Positions 44,438 to 57,240 of a stretch of 64,000 nt of DNA are shown here, one piece after another; the first letter of the stretch is position 1, and each line of letters starts with the position of its first letter. Position numbers and translations under genes: made by a program. The notes under the pieces were generated by a model. The model did no database searches and had not been told where the DNA came from. It was given only the letters and a program-made list of their open reading frames with translations. Source of the stretch: Fremontodendron californicum (Eukaryota; Streptophyta; Magnoliopsida; Malvales; Malvaceae); assembly GCA_030761205.1 (NCBI GenBank), contig JAULJL010000027.1, forward strand, positions 22,674,498 to 22,738,497, written 5' to 3'.

Positions 44438-45085
44438 AGGGAAAGTACTTCGTCCCAGCGAATTGAAAAAATTTGTGTCTTTGGAGGTGCTTATCCAGGG
44501 AAAAATAACATATTCGCTGATGAAGCCATAAGAGTTGGAGTAATACTTGCCCAACAAAAGATCCAGTTGATTTATGGAGGCGGTAGTACGGGTTTAATGG
44601 GAGCAGTCGCTACAGCAGCACACGCCGGAGGAAGTCCAGTTCTAGGAATCGTGCCAAAACTATTCACAGGTTTTTGTGGACCTACCGTGGGTAAGGAAAT
44701 ATAAGTCTGGAGTATCCCTGAACGGATGACAATCATGTGCCATTGTGCCGATGCATTCATTGCTTTACCAGGAGGTCTGGGTACATTGGAAGAAATAGCT
44801 TGCGTGGCTTCTTGGTCATCTTTGGTCACAAAAAAGAAACCCATTGGTTTGCTTAATATTAATGGTTATTTTAGTAATTTGCTTTCATATTTAGATAATG
44901 TTGTGGAAAATGGATTCATGTTTTCAGAGGCAAGGAGAACCATAATTTCTGCTACAACCATTGAAGATTTACTCAAAAAGCTCCAAGCTTATGAGTATTT
45001 ACCTGATACGGTTGTTTCGCAAACGCTCGGAAAAAGAAAAAGAGATATGGACGAGCAAGGAGTGGATTGCACTTTTTCTTTGTGA
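44438..45085 (+). pseudogene. LOG pseudogene (lost start, nonsense codon)
   Basis: The start codon is AGG instead of ATG at 44438, and codon 89 is TAA (44702-44704) in place of CAA. The rest keeps PGGLGTLEE and the tail. A restart at 44726 would lack the nucleotide-binding half, so the copy is considered dead. Confidence 0.9.
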
Positions 45086-46817
45086 CATTATCTAACATTT
45101 TGCTTGTTGTGTCTCAGTTATAATAAGTGGTTAGCAACCTCTGCAGGTAATATCTCCTAAATTCTACCTTTAAAATTTGACATTGGGGACAATGTCATAT
45201 TTTAGTAGGGGGTAAGGGACATATTTTGCTAATTTAAAAAAAAAAAAATTGTTGTGTTTTAAGACATTTAGAAGTATTCATTCTGAACAAGGTCTGAGTA
45301 AGGGAGACTTGAGACATACCTTGTCAGTTTGATTTAATCTTCTTCAAAAAAAAAAAAAGCATGTTTAGACTTAGTGTGTTTTTAGTGTGTTTTAGTTACT
45401 TTCAATACTATGATGAAATATGAATTGCATAAGTCTAAAACAGATTTATTAGTGAGAAGATTTTCATGAGAATTGAGCTTGATATCAACCTTTTTATGAG
45501 CCAATATTAATATGATATGTTGATTGTGAAAGAAGCATGTTTAGACTTAATCTAACTTGTATAATCATCATTGTGAGTTTTTTAGCCTATAATGATTGAT
45601 GCATTATATAAATCAATCTAATTTCTTTCTTGAGTGCTCTTATGATTACATGATTCTCTAGAACTTGCTTTAGACCTTGTTGAGACTATATTGATGCATG
45701 TGACAACATGAATATGATAGAGGCATTAGGATTTTTAGCCAGGGCCAAACAGCCATCCCTTATTGATGTTCCAAGAGAACACACCCTTAGTGAACCAATT
45801 TGAGCCTACATTGAATAAGCTATCTCTTTGGTAACCATAACTTGTCCCTAACCTAAATATACTTATATCCTTACCTTTGTTCCAAAGATGAATTAGCATG
45901 TTTTGAGACAAGTTGCAAAGACAAGGAAGATCTATTGAAAATTTGGGTTAGAAACAAGAAATAAGTGTGGGGGGGGGGGGAAAGAAAAGAAAAGTCAAGA
46001 AAAAAAATATGAATCATCTCTTGAATTTGGGGAAAAGAAAAAGATGTTACAAAGTTGTTTAGAATGAAGAAAAGGCCCAACATGAATATCCGGCCTAGGT
46101 GACTATGTACTTGTAAAGAGTTTTGAGAAGTTTCTTTGTATGATCTTATTATGTCTCTAAACTTTATGAACTCTTTGGAACCTTTCTCATATCTTTATCC
46201 TTTTGTTCTTCAACCACATTACAAACCCCTTGGCCCCATTACAACCTTGATTAAAGACCTCTTAATTCATGAAGTTGTATGATCTAAATAGTGGAGAATA
46301 GACAAGCAAGAATATGGTAGAACTGTTTTCATGAGATTGATTGAGTGTAAACACTTTACCACTACTTTAAAGAATGAAAATCATGAGAGTATCCCATGTG
46401 AGTAGTTGAGATTAAGTTTGAATATGCACTATTTTGATTGAAATATGTTATGTTAATATTGGCTTAACTCAAACAATTTACATTCAAGCATGATTTTTTG
46501 TGAAATTCTTTAAGCTATTGATTAGTTTATAAGACTTGTTCAAAGATTGTCTCTAATGTGTATTGAAAGGATTAGGAGTAAATATTTTTAGTATATGTAG
46601 TTTATTTATATTTTAGTTTTTCAATGTTTGTGGGTATCGTTCTAGTAAACCCTCACGAGACTAAACTCGTCCACTAGGGACACCTAGGGGTTTAAAGGCT
46701 TGTGTCACATGCTAAGTGCCACCGTGATTTCCTACGAAAGTGGATTAGATTAGATTTTCTTATTTTATTTTTATTTGTTTTTGCTCGAGGACTAGCAACA
46801 ATCTAAGTGTGGGGGTG
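45086..46817 (+). other. 3' non-coding region with PPT
   Basis: GACATTG/CAATGTC hairpin near 45178, one ~62-bp unit (near 45270-45333), a shortened join near 45355 that skips the second hairpin/purine module, a G11-12 run near 45968-45980, hairpin TTGCT-CGAGGACT-AGCAA near 46779, and PPT at about 46805-46817. Confidence 0.7.
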
Positions 46818-48657
46818 TGATAACTCGTATAATTATATAGTTTTTTGTTATGTTTTATTATTGTTTTGTGTCAAATACGAGTTATTATTGCTTAGTCTAA
46901 TTGTGTTTATGATCTTTTATATTTTTATGTAATTTGGTGGTTTTTTACGAGTTTCTTTGAGTGATTTCAGATTACTAGGTTAAATCAACAATTAAGGGCA
47001 AATTCAGTTCAGTTCCAGTTCCGACACCTTTTGCCATATCAGCTATATCTGGAGTTTCACTGAAGCAATAAGGCTGACATTTTAACTGTGCAAAGTTAAG
47101 AGGCATATCTAACTTTTTCATGTTTTACACTTCTTGAAACGGAGTCGTTTTCCCTAGCGAAATCGACCATCAAGTTGGCTGATGTGCAATGACGTCTGTG
47201 CTGACCTGTTTTGGTATTTTGCCCATATCTTCTGATCCACATCAGCAAATGAGCTGATTCCAACGGCTATGGATCACTACCTGATAAGGAAACATTTTTC
47301 TAGAAGACCATGTGATCAGATCAGGCTCCCAATATTGACAAAATCGACTATCAAGTTGGCTGATCAAAATTGTCATACAATATGACGAAAATTGTTAGAA
47401 AAATGCACCCACCTATTATACCTACCTTTGAAATTTGTAAAGCTTGTCTCTTGTCATTTAGTCCTCCAAAATGTGTATAAATAGAGGGCCATGGATGATT
47501 GTATGGGATATTGTACATTGGTAGGATATTAGCCATTATAATAAAATTCTCTAAGTTTTCTTCTTCTTTCTTTTCTCTAGTTTTCTTTTTTTTTTTATTT
47601 TCTTCTTCTTCTTTCTTTCTTTTATTTCCTTCTCAGATTCTCTTTAACTTTATGTTTATGTTTACAATGCCTATGCTAGGCTAAACTTCTATTTGGTTAA
47701 GGGTGATTTCAAAGCCCTAGACATGTTTTGTGATTGATTTTCAGATTCTAACTATCATTAATTTTCTATCAAAGTTGCTTATGTTCTTCTACAAGAATTG
47801 TTCATGATGTTGTCTTGATTTATTTAGGTGTACAACTAGATAGATCTTGATAATTATCTATTGCTAGTCTAGGAGTCTTGATCCGTGTAATTGTCTTGAT
47901 TTCCTATTCATAAGTGGCAATTTGTGATTAATGATTATGGTCAAGTTTTCAATAATTGCAAAGTGGAACATAACCTAAGTTGAACAATCCGAGCTTATGT
48001 GTTTGTTGCTTAGATCAACCTATCTTTCTCATCATAAAGCTGCCATTAAATTGAATTTAGAGAGCTTATTCTAGGTTGTTTGATGGTTAGAGATTAAATA
48101 GAGAGCTTGTTCTATTTAACGACAAACTAAGGAAAGATTGGGATAACAGAGTTGGTTGATATTGATAGATCTGAAATTGATTCTTAATGATGTCTAGTGG
48201 TGGAGAATGAAACATTAACCATTTTTTTCATATTTGATTCTTCTTACTTACTTGTTTTCTTACTTTTCTAGTTTGCTTATTTTTAAAAGTATATTTATTT
48301 TTATTGGCTGGTTATACCGCCTAATTTGTATATTAACTTTGTTTTATTTTTATTGGCTGGTTATACCGCCTAATTTAGTATATATATTTTTATTGGCTGG
48401 TTATACCGCCTAATTTAGTATATATATTTTTATTGGCTGGTTATACCGCCTTGCATCTTATTCTTATTATTTACTTTAGTTTAAATCTGGCTTCAAAAAC
48501 CCCTTTTCTTTTATTGTTTTCTTTGAACGTAAGTTATAAACTAATAACTCATAGATTAAAACCCAATCCCTGAGGACTCGACCCTTGCTAATCATTATAC
48601 TTACAATTGATCTTTTTAGTGCAAGGTTAAATAAGATACACTCTTTTGGGTGCATCA
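46818..48657 (+). repeat. LTR H (3' LTR of tandem pair)
   Basis: 1840 bp, single U3 unit, TATA box at 47476, four ~40-bp repeats (48306, 48355, 48395, 48435) and a ~35-base deletion near 48149. It is followed by gtctt within another element's 3' block. Confidence 0.9.
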
Positions 48658-49892
48658 GTCTTTAATATTATTATTATTTTTAGTGTGTTTTAGTTCCTTT
48701 TTAATACAATAATGAGATATGAATTGCATAGGTCTAAACTGGTTATTAGTGAGAAGATTTTCATGAGAATTAAGCTTGATACTAATTTTTATGAGCCAAT
48801 GTTGATATGATACGTTGATTGAGAAAGAAACATGTTTAGACTTGATATTGACTTGTATAATAATGCTTGTGAGTTTTTGAGCCTATATGATTGATGCATT
48901 ATACATATCAATTTAATTTCTTTCTTGAGTGCTCTTATGATTACATGATTCTCTAGAACATGCTTTAAACCGTTTGAGACTATATTGATACATGTGATAA
49001 CATGAATATGATAGAGGCATTAGGATTATAACCAGGGCCAAACAGCCATCCATTATTAATGTTCCAAGAGAACATCCCCACTAGTGAGCCAATTTGAGCC
49101 TACATTAAATATGCTATTTTATTGGTAACCGAAACTTACACCTAGCCTAAATATACTTATATCCTTACCCTTGTTCTAAAGATGGATTATATATTTTGAG
49201 ACATATTGCAAAAAACAAGGGATATTTTTAGTTGAAAATTTGGGTTGGAAACAAAAGATAAGTGCGGGGGAAGAAAAGAAAAAAAAAAGTCAAGAGAAAA
49301 AGAAAGGGATCATTGTCAAAAACATTCCCATATTGAAAAAAAAAATCATCTCTTGAACTTCTAGTTAAAGTAAACAAAAAGATGTTACAAAGTTGGTTAG
49401 AATGAAGCAAAGGCTGAACATGAATATTTAGCCTATGTTATTATGTGCTTTATAAGAGTTTTAAGAAGTTTTATTTGTATTATCTTATTATGTCTCTAAA
49501 CTCTATGAACTCTTTGGAACCTTTGTGATAATATCTTTATCCTTTTATTCTTTAACCACATTATAACTCTTTGGCCCCATTACAACCTTGAATAAAGACC
49601 TCTTGATTTATGAAGTTGTATGATCTAAATAGTGGAGAATAGGTGGTCAAGCAAGCATATGGTAGAACTGTTTTCATGAGATTGATTGAGTGTAAACACC
49701 TTACCACTACTTTAAAAATTGAAAATCAGGAGAGTATCCCATGTGAGAAGTTGAGATTAAGTTTGAATATGCACTATTTTGATTGAAATATGTTAAGTTA
49801 ATATTGGCTTAACTCAAATTATTTACATTCAAGCAAGATTTTTTGTGAATTTCTTTAAGCTATTGATTAGTTTATAAGACTTGTCCAATGAT
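48658..49892 (+). other. 3' non-coding block of another element
   Basis: It matches the block that follows LOG in other copies, starting inside it (GTCTTTAATATTATT) and ending at TCCAATGATT, where it joins an LTR fragment. It contains a GTGCGGGGGAAG tract near 49261. No gene. Confidence 0.72.
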
Positions 49893-50157
49893 TGGCTGGT
49901 TATACCGCCTAATTTAGTATATATATTTTTATTTGGTTGGTTATACCGCCTTGCATCTTATTCTTATTATTTACTTTAGTTTAAATCTGGCTTCAAAAAT
50001 CCCTTTTCTTTTATTGTTTTCTTTGAACGTAAGTTATAAACTAATAACTCATAGATTAAAACCCAATCCCTGAGGACTCGACCCTTGCTAATCATTATAC
50101 TTATAATTGATCTTTTTAGTGCAAGGTTAAATAAGATACACTCTTTTGGGTGCATCA
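49893..50157 (+). repeat. LTR 3' fragment
   Basis: The last ~265 bases of an LTR with two ~40-bp repeats, ending GGGTGCATCA and followed directly by minus-strand pol. Confidence 0.85.
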
Positions 50158-53100
50158 AGAAGGAAAAGGTCCCATGAAATCCATGCCCCATACATCAAAA
50201 ATTTCAACAATAAGTATTGGAGTTTGAGGCATTTGATTTCTAGCACCTAAGTTACCTGTTCTTTGGCAACGATCACATGACTTGCAAAAGAGGTATGCAT
50301 CTTTGAATATGGTAGGCCAATAAAATCCAGAATCAAGAACTTTCATGGCTGTTCTTTTCGATCCAAAGTGTCCTCCACATGCATAAGAGTGACAAAAGGT
50401 GAGAATAGATTGAAATTCAGTCTCGAGTACACACCTTCTTATAATCTGATCGGAGCAATGCTTCCAAAGGTAAGGATCATCGCATTTGTAGTATTTGGCA
50501 TCACTGTTGATCTTATTTCTTTGGGCTTGTGTCAACTCTTGTGGCAACTTCTTGGTAACTAAGTAATTAACAATATCAGCATACCAAGGAGTTGTTGTAC
50601 TTATAAAAAGAAGTTGCTCATCCGGAAAGTTCTCATTCAAGGGTAGTGCATCCTCTTCATGAACTAAACGGCTAAGATGGTCCGCAACCAAGTTGTCACT
50701 ACCTCTCTTATCTTTTATCTCCAAATCAAACTCTTGTAAGAGAAGTATCCATCTGATCAACCTTGGTTTGGCATCCTTCTTAGTAAGTACCTAAGGGCTG
50801 CATGGTCAGAAAATACAATTACTTTAGTACCAATTAAATAAGATCGAAATTTTTCTAAAGCAAATACAACAGCCAAAAGTTCTTTTTCAGTAGTGGAATA
50901 GTTCAATTGAGCATCATTAAGAGTTCGTGAGGCATAATAAATGGCATGTGAGGCTTTGCCAACCCTTTGGCCCAAAACAGCTCCAATGGCATAGTCATTA
51001 GCATCACACATGATTTCAAAAGGTACATTCCAATCTGGTGGTTGGATGATAGGAGCTGATGTCAAGAGTCCCTTCAATGTTTCGAACGCTTCTTTGCATT
51101 TGTCATCAAAGTGGAAAAGCACATCTTTTTGTAGTAGCTTGCAAAGAGGTAATGTGATCTTTGAGAAGTCTTTGATAAATCTCCTATAGAAACCTGCATG
51201 TCCAAGAAAAGAACGAACCTCTCTCACATTTGTGGGAGGTGGTAAAGAATGCATAATATCTATTTTAGATTTATCAACCTCTATCCCTCTAGAAGAAATA
51301 ACATGGCCCAAAACTATTCCTTGTTCTACCATAAAGTGACATTTTTCCCAATTCAAAACAAGGTTAGTTTCCATGCATCTTTCAAGTACAAGTGTAAGGT
51401 TCTCTAGACATCTATCAAAAGAATCACCATAGACACTAAAATCATCCATAAACACTTCTATGATGTTCTCTACATAATCTGAATATATGCTAACCATACA
51501 CCTTTGGAATGTAGCTGGTGCATTACAAAGACCAAATGGCATACGCCGATATGCAAAAGTACCAAATGGACATGTGAACGTTGTTTTCTCTTGGTCCTCC
51601 GGAGCAATGGCTATCTGATTATAACCTGAAAAACCATCAAGAAAACAATAATGAGAATGGCCAGCTAACCTTTCAAGCATTTGATCAATAAAAGGTAAAG
51701 GAAAGTGGTCTTTGCGAGTTGTGGAATTAAGTTTACGATAATCAATACAAACTCGCCATCCTGTTTGAATCCTAGTAGGAACAAGTTCATTCTCATTATT
51801 TGTTACCACCGTTACACCTGATTTCTTTGGAACCACTTGGACCGGGCTCACTCATTTGCTATCCGAGATAGGATAGATCACTCCAACATCTAGGAGCTTC
51901 AGTATCTCCTTTTTCACAACCTCCATCATAGGAGGGTTCAATCTTCTTTGTACTTCTCTTGTTGGTTTGGACGCCTCCTCTAACAAAATCCGGTGCATGC
52001 ACATAGATGGGCTTATTCCCTTGATATCGGCAATTGTCCAACCAATTGCTGTTTTATGCTCTCTAAGCACCCGGATAAGTCGCTCTTCTTGCAAAGGTGT
52101 GAGCTCTTTGGCAATGATGATCGGTAGTGTGTCCTTTTTACCTAAGAACACATATTTCAAGTGGTTCGGTAGTGGTTTCAACTCTAAAGTTGGTGCCTGC
52201 AAAATGGAAAGTAGAAGTTTCTCATTAGATAAAGGCAAATCAATAAATGAAACATCAAACCTTGCATCTTTAGGTGGCAGCGAGTGTAAAGATTCTAGTG
52301 CCCCTTCCACCTGGTCACTCAAGGCTAGTTTAGCATTCCCCATTCCGAGATGGTTGCTAAGGACTATTTCCACACTATCTTCACCATCTAGCTCATAAGC
52401 TTGCTGCACTAGTGAGTCAATTATATCAATATTAAAAACAGAATGCACATCACTAGGATATCTCATGGCCTCAAAAATGTTAAAGCGAATTATTTCACCA
52501 TCAAATTCCATAGTTAAAGTGCCATCATGTACATCTATTTTAGTTCTTGCTGTTTTCAAGAATGGTCTCCCTAATAGAATAGGTGTGGGATTAGAAGACA
52601 TCTCATCTTCCATCTCAATAACATAAAAGTCAGCGGGAAAAACCAATTCATTAACCTGTACATGAACGTCTTCTACAACTCCTCTTGGATAAGTGTTAGA
52701 ACGGTCAGCAAGTTGTATTATAACACCGGTTTCCTCTAATGGTCCTAGATTCAATGAAGCATAAATTGAATATGGCATGACATTAATAGATGCCCCTAGA
52801 TCTAGCATAGCACGCTCAAACCTGGTGTTGCCTATCTTACAAGGAATGGTAAACATACCTGGATCCTTGCATTTAGGTGGGAGTTTCTTTTGAAGAACAG
52901 CTGACACATTCTCCCCCACACTTACCTTTTCATTCCATTTCAACTTCCGTTTAGATGTGCACAACTCTTTTAGGAACTTGGCATATCTTGGCACTTGCTT
53001 GATAGCATCTAGTAAAGGAATGTTCACCTCTACTTTCCGGAATGTTTCCAAAATTTCCTTCTCTTGCTCCTCGTTCTTGGACTTTGCTAACCTGCTAGGA

Positions 53101-54464
53101 AAAGGTGGAGGAGTTATATAAGAAGGAAAGGATGGTTTAGGAATTACCTTTTTTAGTGGCTCGTTGGGATGTGAAGAGGATGCCATGGTATTGTTCTCCC
53201 CTTGAGCACTATCATTTTGTGGTGTCTCTAGCTGTTTCCCACTTCTTAAAGTTATAGCATTGGCATTCTCTCTTGGATTCACTATGGTTTGGGAAGGTAA
53301 TTTCCCAGAATCCCTTGCTTGCATTTGACTCATGGTTGTTGCCAATTGCCCTATTTGAGTCTCCAAATTTCGAATACTTGTCTTTGTTTCCTGTTGAAAT
53401 TGAATTGTATTAGTAGAAAGAGCTTTAACAAGATCTTCAAGAGAAGTACCTGAATTTTGGGTGGGTGGTAGTTGTTGTCGGGTTTGGTATGGTTGTTGCA
53501 CTCTTTGCTGAAAACCCGGTGGCCTGTGGTCAAATGGTGGAGGAATAGTTTGTGATTGGTTCCCTCCATAATTGAAGTTTGGATGATCCCTCCATCCTGG
53601 ATTGTAAGTGTTTGAGTAGGGATCATATTTCCTTGATTGGTTCTGAAATCCACCCATGGCATTCACATGTTCATTGGTATCCTCTTGAAGTGTTGGACAC
53701 ATATCAGTTTGGTGCCCTATGTTTGAACATATGCCACAAGCCTTTATTTGTTGTATTTTACCTACAGCCAATTGTTGAACAAGAGAAGTCAGTTTATCAA
53801 ATTTTTGTTCAAGGGATGATATACTTACCTCATTAACTCTCTTGGGTTGTGGTGGTGGATCTTGTCTCATTGAGAACTGTTGAGAATTGGCTGCCATGTT
53901 GAGAGGACGAAATCCGGATAAATACCAATACCTATTACTGGTAGAAAGATAGAGATCGAAACAAATAAACTAGAGCTCCCCCACTAGCGGCATCTATCAT
54001 ACTTCTCTCCATGGGCATGAGACCTTCATAGAAGTATTGGATGAGAAGTTGTTCACTTATTTGATGGTGTGGACATGATGCACAAGGTTTCTTGAACCTC
54101 TCCCAATATTCATATAAGGACTCTCCATTGTATTGCCGAATCCCACATATCTCTTTCCTAATGTTGGCAGCCTTAGATGCTGGGAAATACCTTTCCAAGA
54201 ATGCTTTCTTCAAATCATTCCATGTAGTGATGGTCCCGGATGGTAGATAGTAGAGCCATTCCTTTGCTGAATCAGCTAGAGAGAATGGGAAGGCTCTCAA
54301 CTAAACTTGCTCTTCCGTGACCCCTGTTGGTCTCATGCTTGAGCAAACTACATGGAATTCCTTGAGGTGCTTATTTGGATCCTCTCCTGCAAAGCCATGA
54401 AAAGTTGGGAGAAGATGAATCAAACCAGATTTTAATTCAAAAGCTACCTCAAGATTAGCATATT
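50158..54464 (-). pseudogene. Broken gag-pol copy
   Basis: From Gag near YANLEV (54464) down to integrase GMDFMGPFP (50158). Visible damage: AAG to TAG stop near 54301; a ~37-base Gag segment replaced by ~70 unrelated bases (about 53902-53971); TGG to TGA stop near 51852 in RT; and a frameshift near 50760 in RNase H. The gag N-terminus, the integrase DDE region beyond the first Asp and both LTRs are missing. The protease (DLGAS) and FMDD remain. Confidence 0.93.
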
Positions 54465-54714
54465 CAAGGAGGAAGAACATGAACAACACATGCCGGAAAC
54501 CTTAAACAACTTGTTTGTGGAGGTCATTCAACAAGTATCAAAATATGCTCCATTCCTCGATGACATATGCACCACAAAGGATGATGGAATAATACTTGTA
54601 ATGGAGAATGCATCCACTGTTGTGCAAAGAAAGCTTCCTCTCAAACGCATAAATTTGGGAAATTTCATGTATGAGCCTGACAAGCCTAAAATGCCAAGAA
54701 GGGGTGTTGGTTAG
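54465..54714 (+). pseudogene. Mini-Gag C-terminal fragment
   Basis: It matches 37092-37341 almost exactly (PETLNNLFVEVIQ to RRGVG). It is joined head-on to the minus-strand gag copy through a few shared bases (TTCAA). Confidence 0.9.
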
Positions 54715-55116
54715 GTTCAAAACACTAAATCAAGTGCTAATTGGGGGAGGTAGCCTAATTAGTGAAAGCATTGCCAAACTGCCATCCTCAGATTTGCTCT
54801 ATTTTTCTTATGTTTCTTTGCTAATTGTGTTTAGTGTTTCTAAGTTCATTTAGGCTGCATAAGTTTATTTTGTTTATTAGTTCTTTTCACTTACACATGA
54901 TTCTTTCATTTCGGATTAATAGCATTACATTAATGACAATGTAAGAATTATGTGTGGGGGGAAGAATTTAGGATTTTATTTAGAGTGTTTTGTTTTTGAG
55001 TCTTTTTATATTGTTTTTCTTTCTGATCCTTGTTTTGAAAATAACTAGATGTAAATATAATTTTTTAACCCCGGTTAAACGGCGGATAACGGTACTCCTT
55101 GATTATTTAAGTCGGT
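54715..55116 (+). promoter_or_regulatory. ORF1-ORF2 spacer remnant
   Basis: Hairpin 54737-54762 (loop AGGTA), ACATTAATGACAATGT plus GTGTGGGGGG, cassette edge and AACCCCGGTTAAACGGCGG. It is cut at GTCGGT by the next element, whose ORF2 leader would otherwise follow. Confidence 0.6.
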
Positions 55117-57240
55117 TGATGCACCCAAAAGAGTGTATCTTATTTAACCTTGCACTAAAAAGATCAATTGTAAGTATAGTAGTTAGCAAGGGTCGAGTCC
55201 TCAGGGATTGGGTTTTAGTTTATAAGTTAATAGTTTAAAACTTAAATTCAAGAACAATAAAAGAAAAGGGGTTTTTGAAGCCAGATTTAAACTAAAGTAA
55301 ATAATAAGAATAAGATGCAAGGCGGTATAACCAGCCAATAAAAATATATATACTAAATTAGGCGGTATAACCAGCCAATAAAAATATATATACTAAATTA
55401 GGCGGTATAACCAGCCAATAAAAATATATATACTAAATTAGGCGGTATAACCAGCCAATAAAAATAAAACAAAGTTAATATACAAATTAGGCGGTATAAC
55501 CAGCCAATAAAAATAAATATACTTTTAAAAATGAGCAAACTAGAAAAGTAAGAAAACAAGTAAGTAAGAAGAATCAAATATGAAAAATATGGTTAAGGTT
55601 TCATTCTCCACCACTAGACATCATTAAGAATCAATTTCAGATCTATCAATATCAACCAACTATCAAAGTTAACAACCGTAGATAACAACAAGCTCTGTTA
55701 TCCCAATCTTTCCTTAGTTTGTCGTTAAATAGAACAAGCTCTCTATTTAATCTCTAACCATTAAACAACCTAGAATAAGCTCTCTAAATTCAATTTAATG
55801 GCAGCTTTATGATGAGAAAGATAGGTTGATCTAAGCAACAAACACATAAGCTCGGATTGTTCAACTTAGGTTATGTTCCATTTTGCAATTATTGAAAACT
55901 TGACCATAATCATTAATCACAAATTGCCACTTATGAATAGGAAATCAAGACAATTACACGGATCAAGACTCCTAGACTAGCAATAGATAATTATCAAGAT
56001 CTATCTAGTTGTACACCTAAATAAATCAAGACAACATCATGAACAATTCTTGTAGAAGAACATAAGCAACTTTGATAGAAAATTAATGATAGATAGAATC
56101 TGAAAATCAATCACAAAACATGTCTAGGGCTTTGAAATCACCCTTAACCAAATAGAAGTTTAGCCTAGCATAGGCATTATAAACATAAACATAAAATTAA
56201 AGAAAATCTAAGAAGAAAATAAAAGAAAGAAAGAAGAAGAGGAAGAATATTAATTATCCAACCTCTTGCTCTCTCTAAAGAAAAAGAAAACTAGAGAAAA
56301 GAAAGAAAACTAGAGAAAAGAAAGAAGAAGAAAACTTAGAGAATTTTATTAAAATGGCTAATATCCTACCTATGTACAATATGATCCCTTACAATCATCC
56401 AAGGCCCTCTATTTATACACATTTTGGAGGGCTAAATGACAAGAGACAAGCTTTACAAATTTCAAAGGTAGGTATAATAGGTGGGTGCATTTTCTAACAA
56501 TTTTCGTCATATATGACGATTTTGATCAGCCAACTTGATGGTCGATTTTGTCAATTTTGGAGGCCTTATCTGATCACATGGTCTTCTAGAAAAATGTTAC
56601 CCTATCAGTTACTGATCTATAGCCGTTGGAATCAGCTCATTTGCTAATGTGGATAAGAAGATATGGGCACAATACAAAAACAGGTCAGCACAGACGTCAT
56701 TGCACATCAGCCAACTTGATGGTCGATTTCTTCAATATGGGAGGCTTTATCTGATCACATGGTCTTCTAGACAAATCTTCCCCTATCAGTTAGTGATCCA
56801 TAGCCGTTGGAATCAGCTCATTTTCTGATGTGTATCGGACGATATGGTAAAAATGCGAAAACTGCTCAGGACAGACGTCATTGCACATCAGCCAACTTGA
56901 TGGTTGATTTCGCTAGGCAAAACGACTCCGTTTCAAGAAGTGTAAAACATGAAAAAGATAGATATGCCTCTTAAATTTGCACGGTTAAAATTTCAGCCTT
57001 ATTGCTTCAGTGAAACTCGAGATATAGCTGATATGGAAAAAGCAGTCGGAACTGGAACTGAACTGGATTTGCCCTTAATTCTAGTAATCTGAAATCACTC
57101 AAAGAAACTTGTGAAAAACACCAAATTACATAAAAATATAAAAGATCATAAACACAATTAGACTAAACAATAATAACTCGTATTTGACACAAAACAATAA
57201 TAAAACATAACTAAAAACTATATAATTATACGAGTTATCA
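55117..57240 (-). repeat. LTR I (3' LTR)
   Basis: 2124 bp, the longest here: five ~40-bp repeats (55321, 55361, 55401, 55441, 55490), TATA complement 56411-56417, perfect 16-base palindrome (56504-56519), two U3 units. Confidence 0.93.
56504..56519. promoter_or_regulatory. Palindrome with two opposed TGACG cores
   Basis: TCGTCATATATGACGA is a perfect inverted repeat placing TGACG on both strands, upstream of the TATA box in U3. It is repeated at 63570-63585 and nearly at 7877-7892. TGA-bZIP binding is inferred. Confidence 0.55.

Larger units (their letters stand above)
34457..48657 (+). mobile_element. Tandem pair of non-autonomous elements sharing a middle LTR
   Basis: LTR F - ORF1 - ORF2 - LOG - LTR G - ORF1 - ORF2 - LOG - LTR H, all plus strand. 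The flanks (tatat left, gtctt right) do not match, so this is not one simple insertion. Unequal recombination between elements is the likely origin. Confidence 0.8.
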
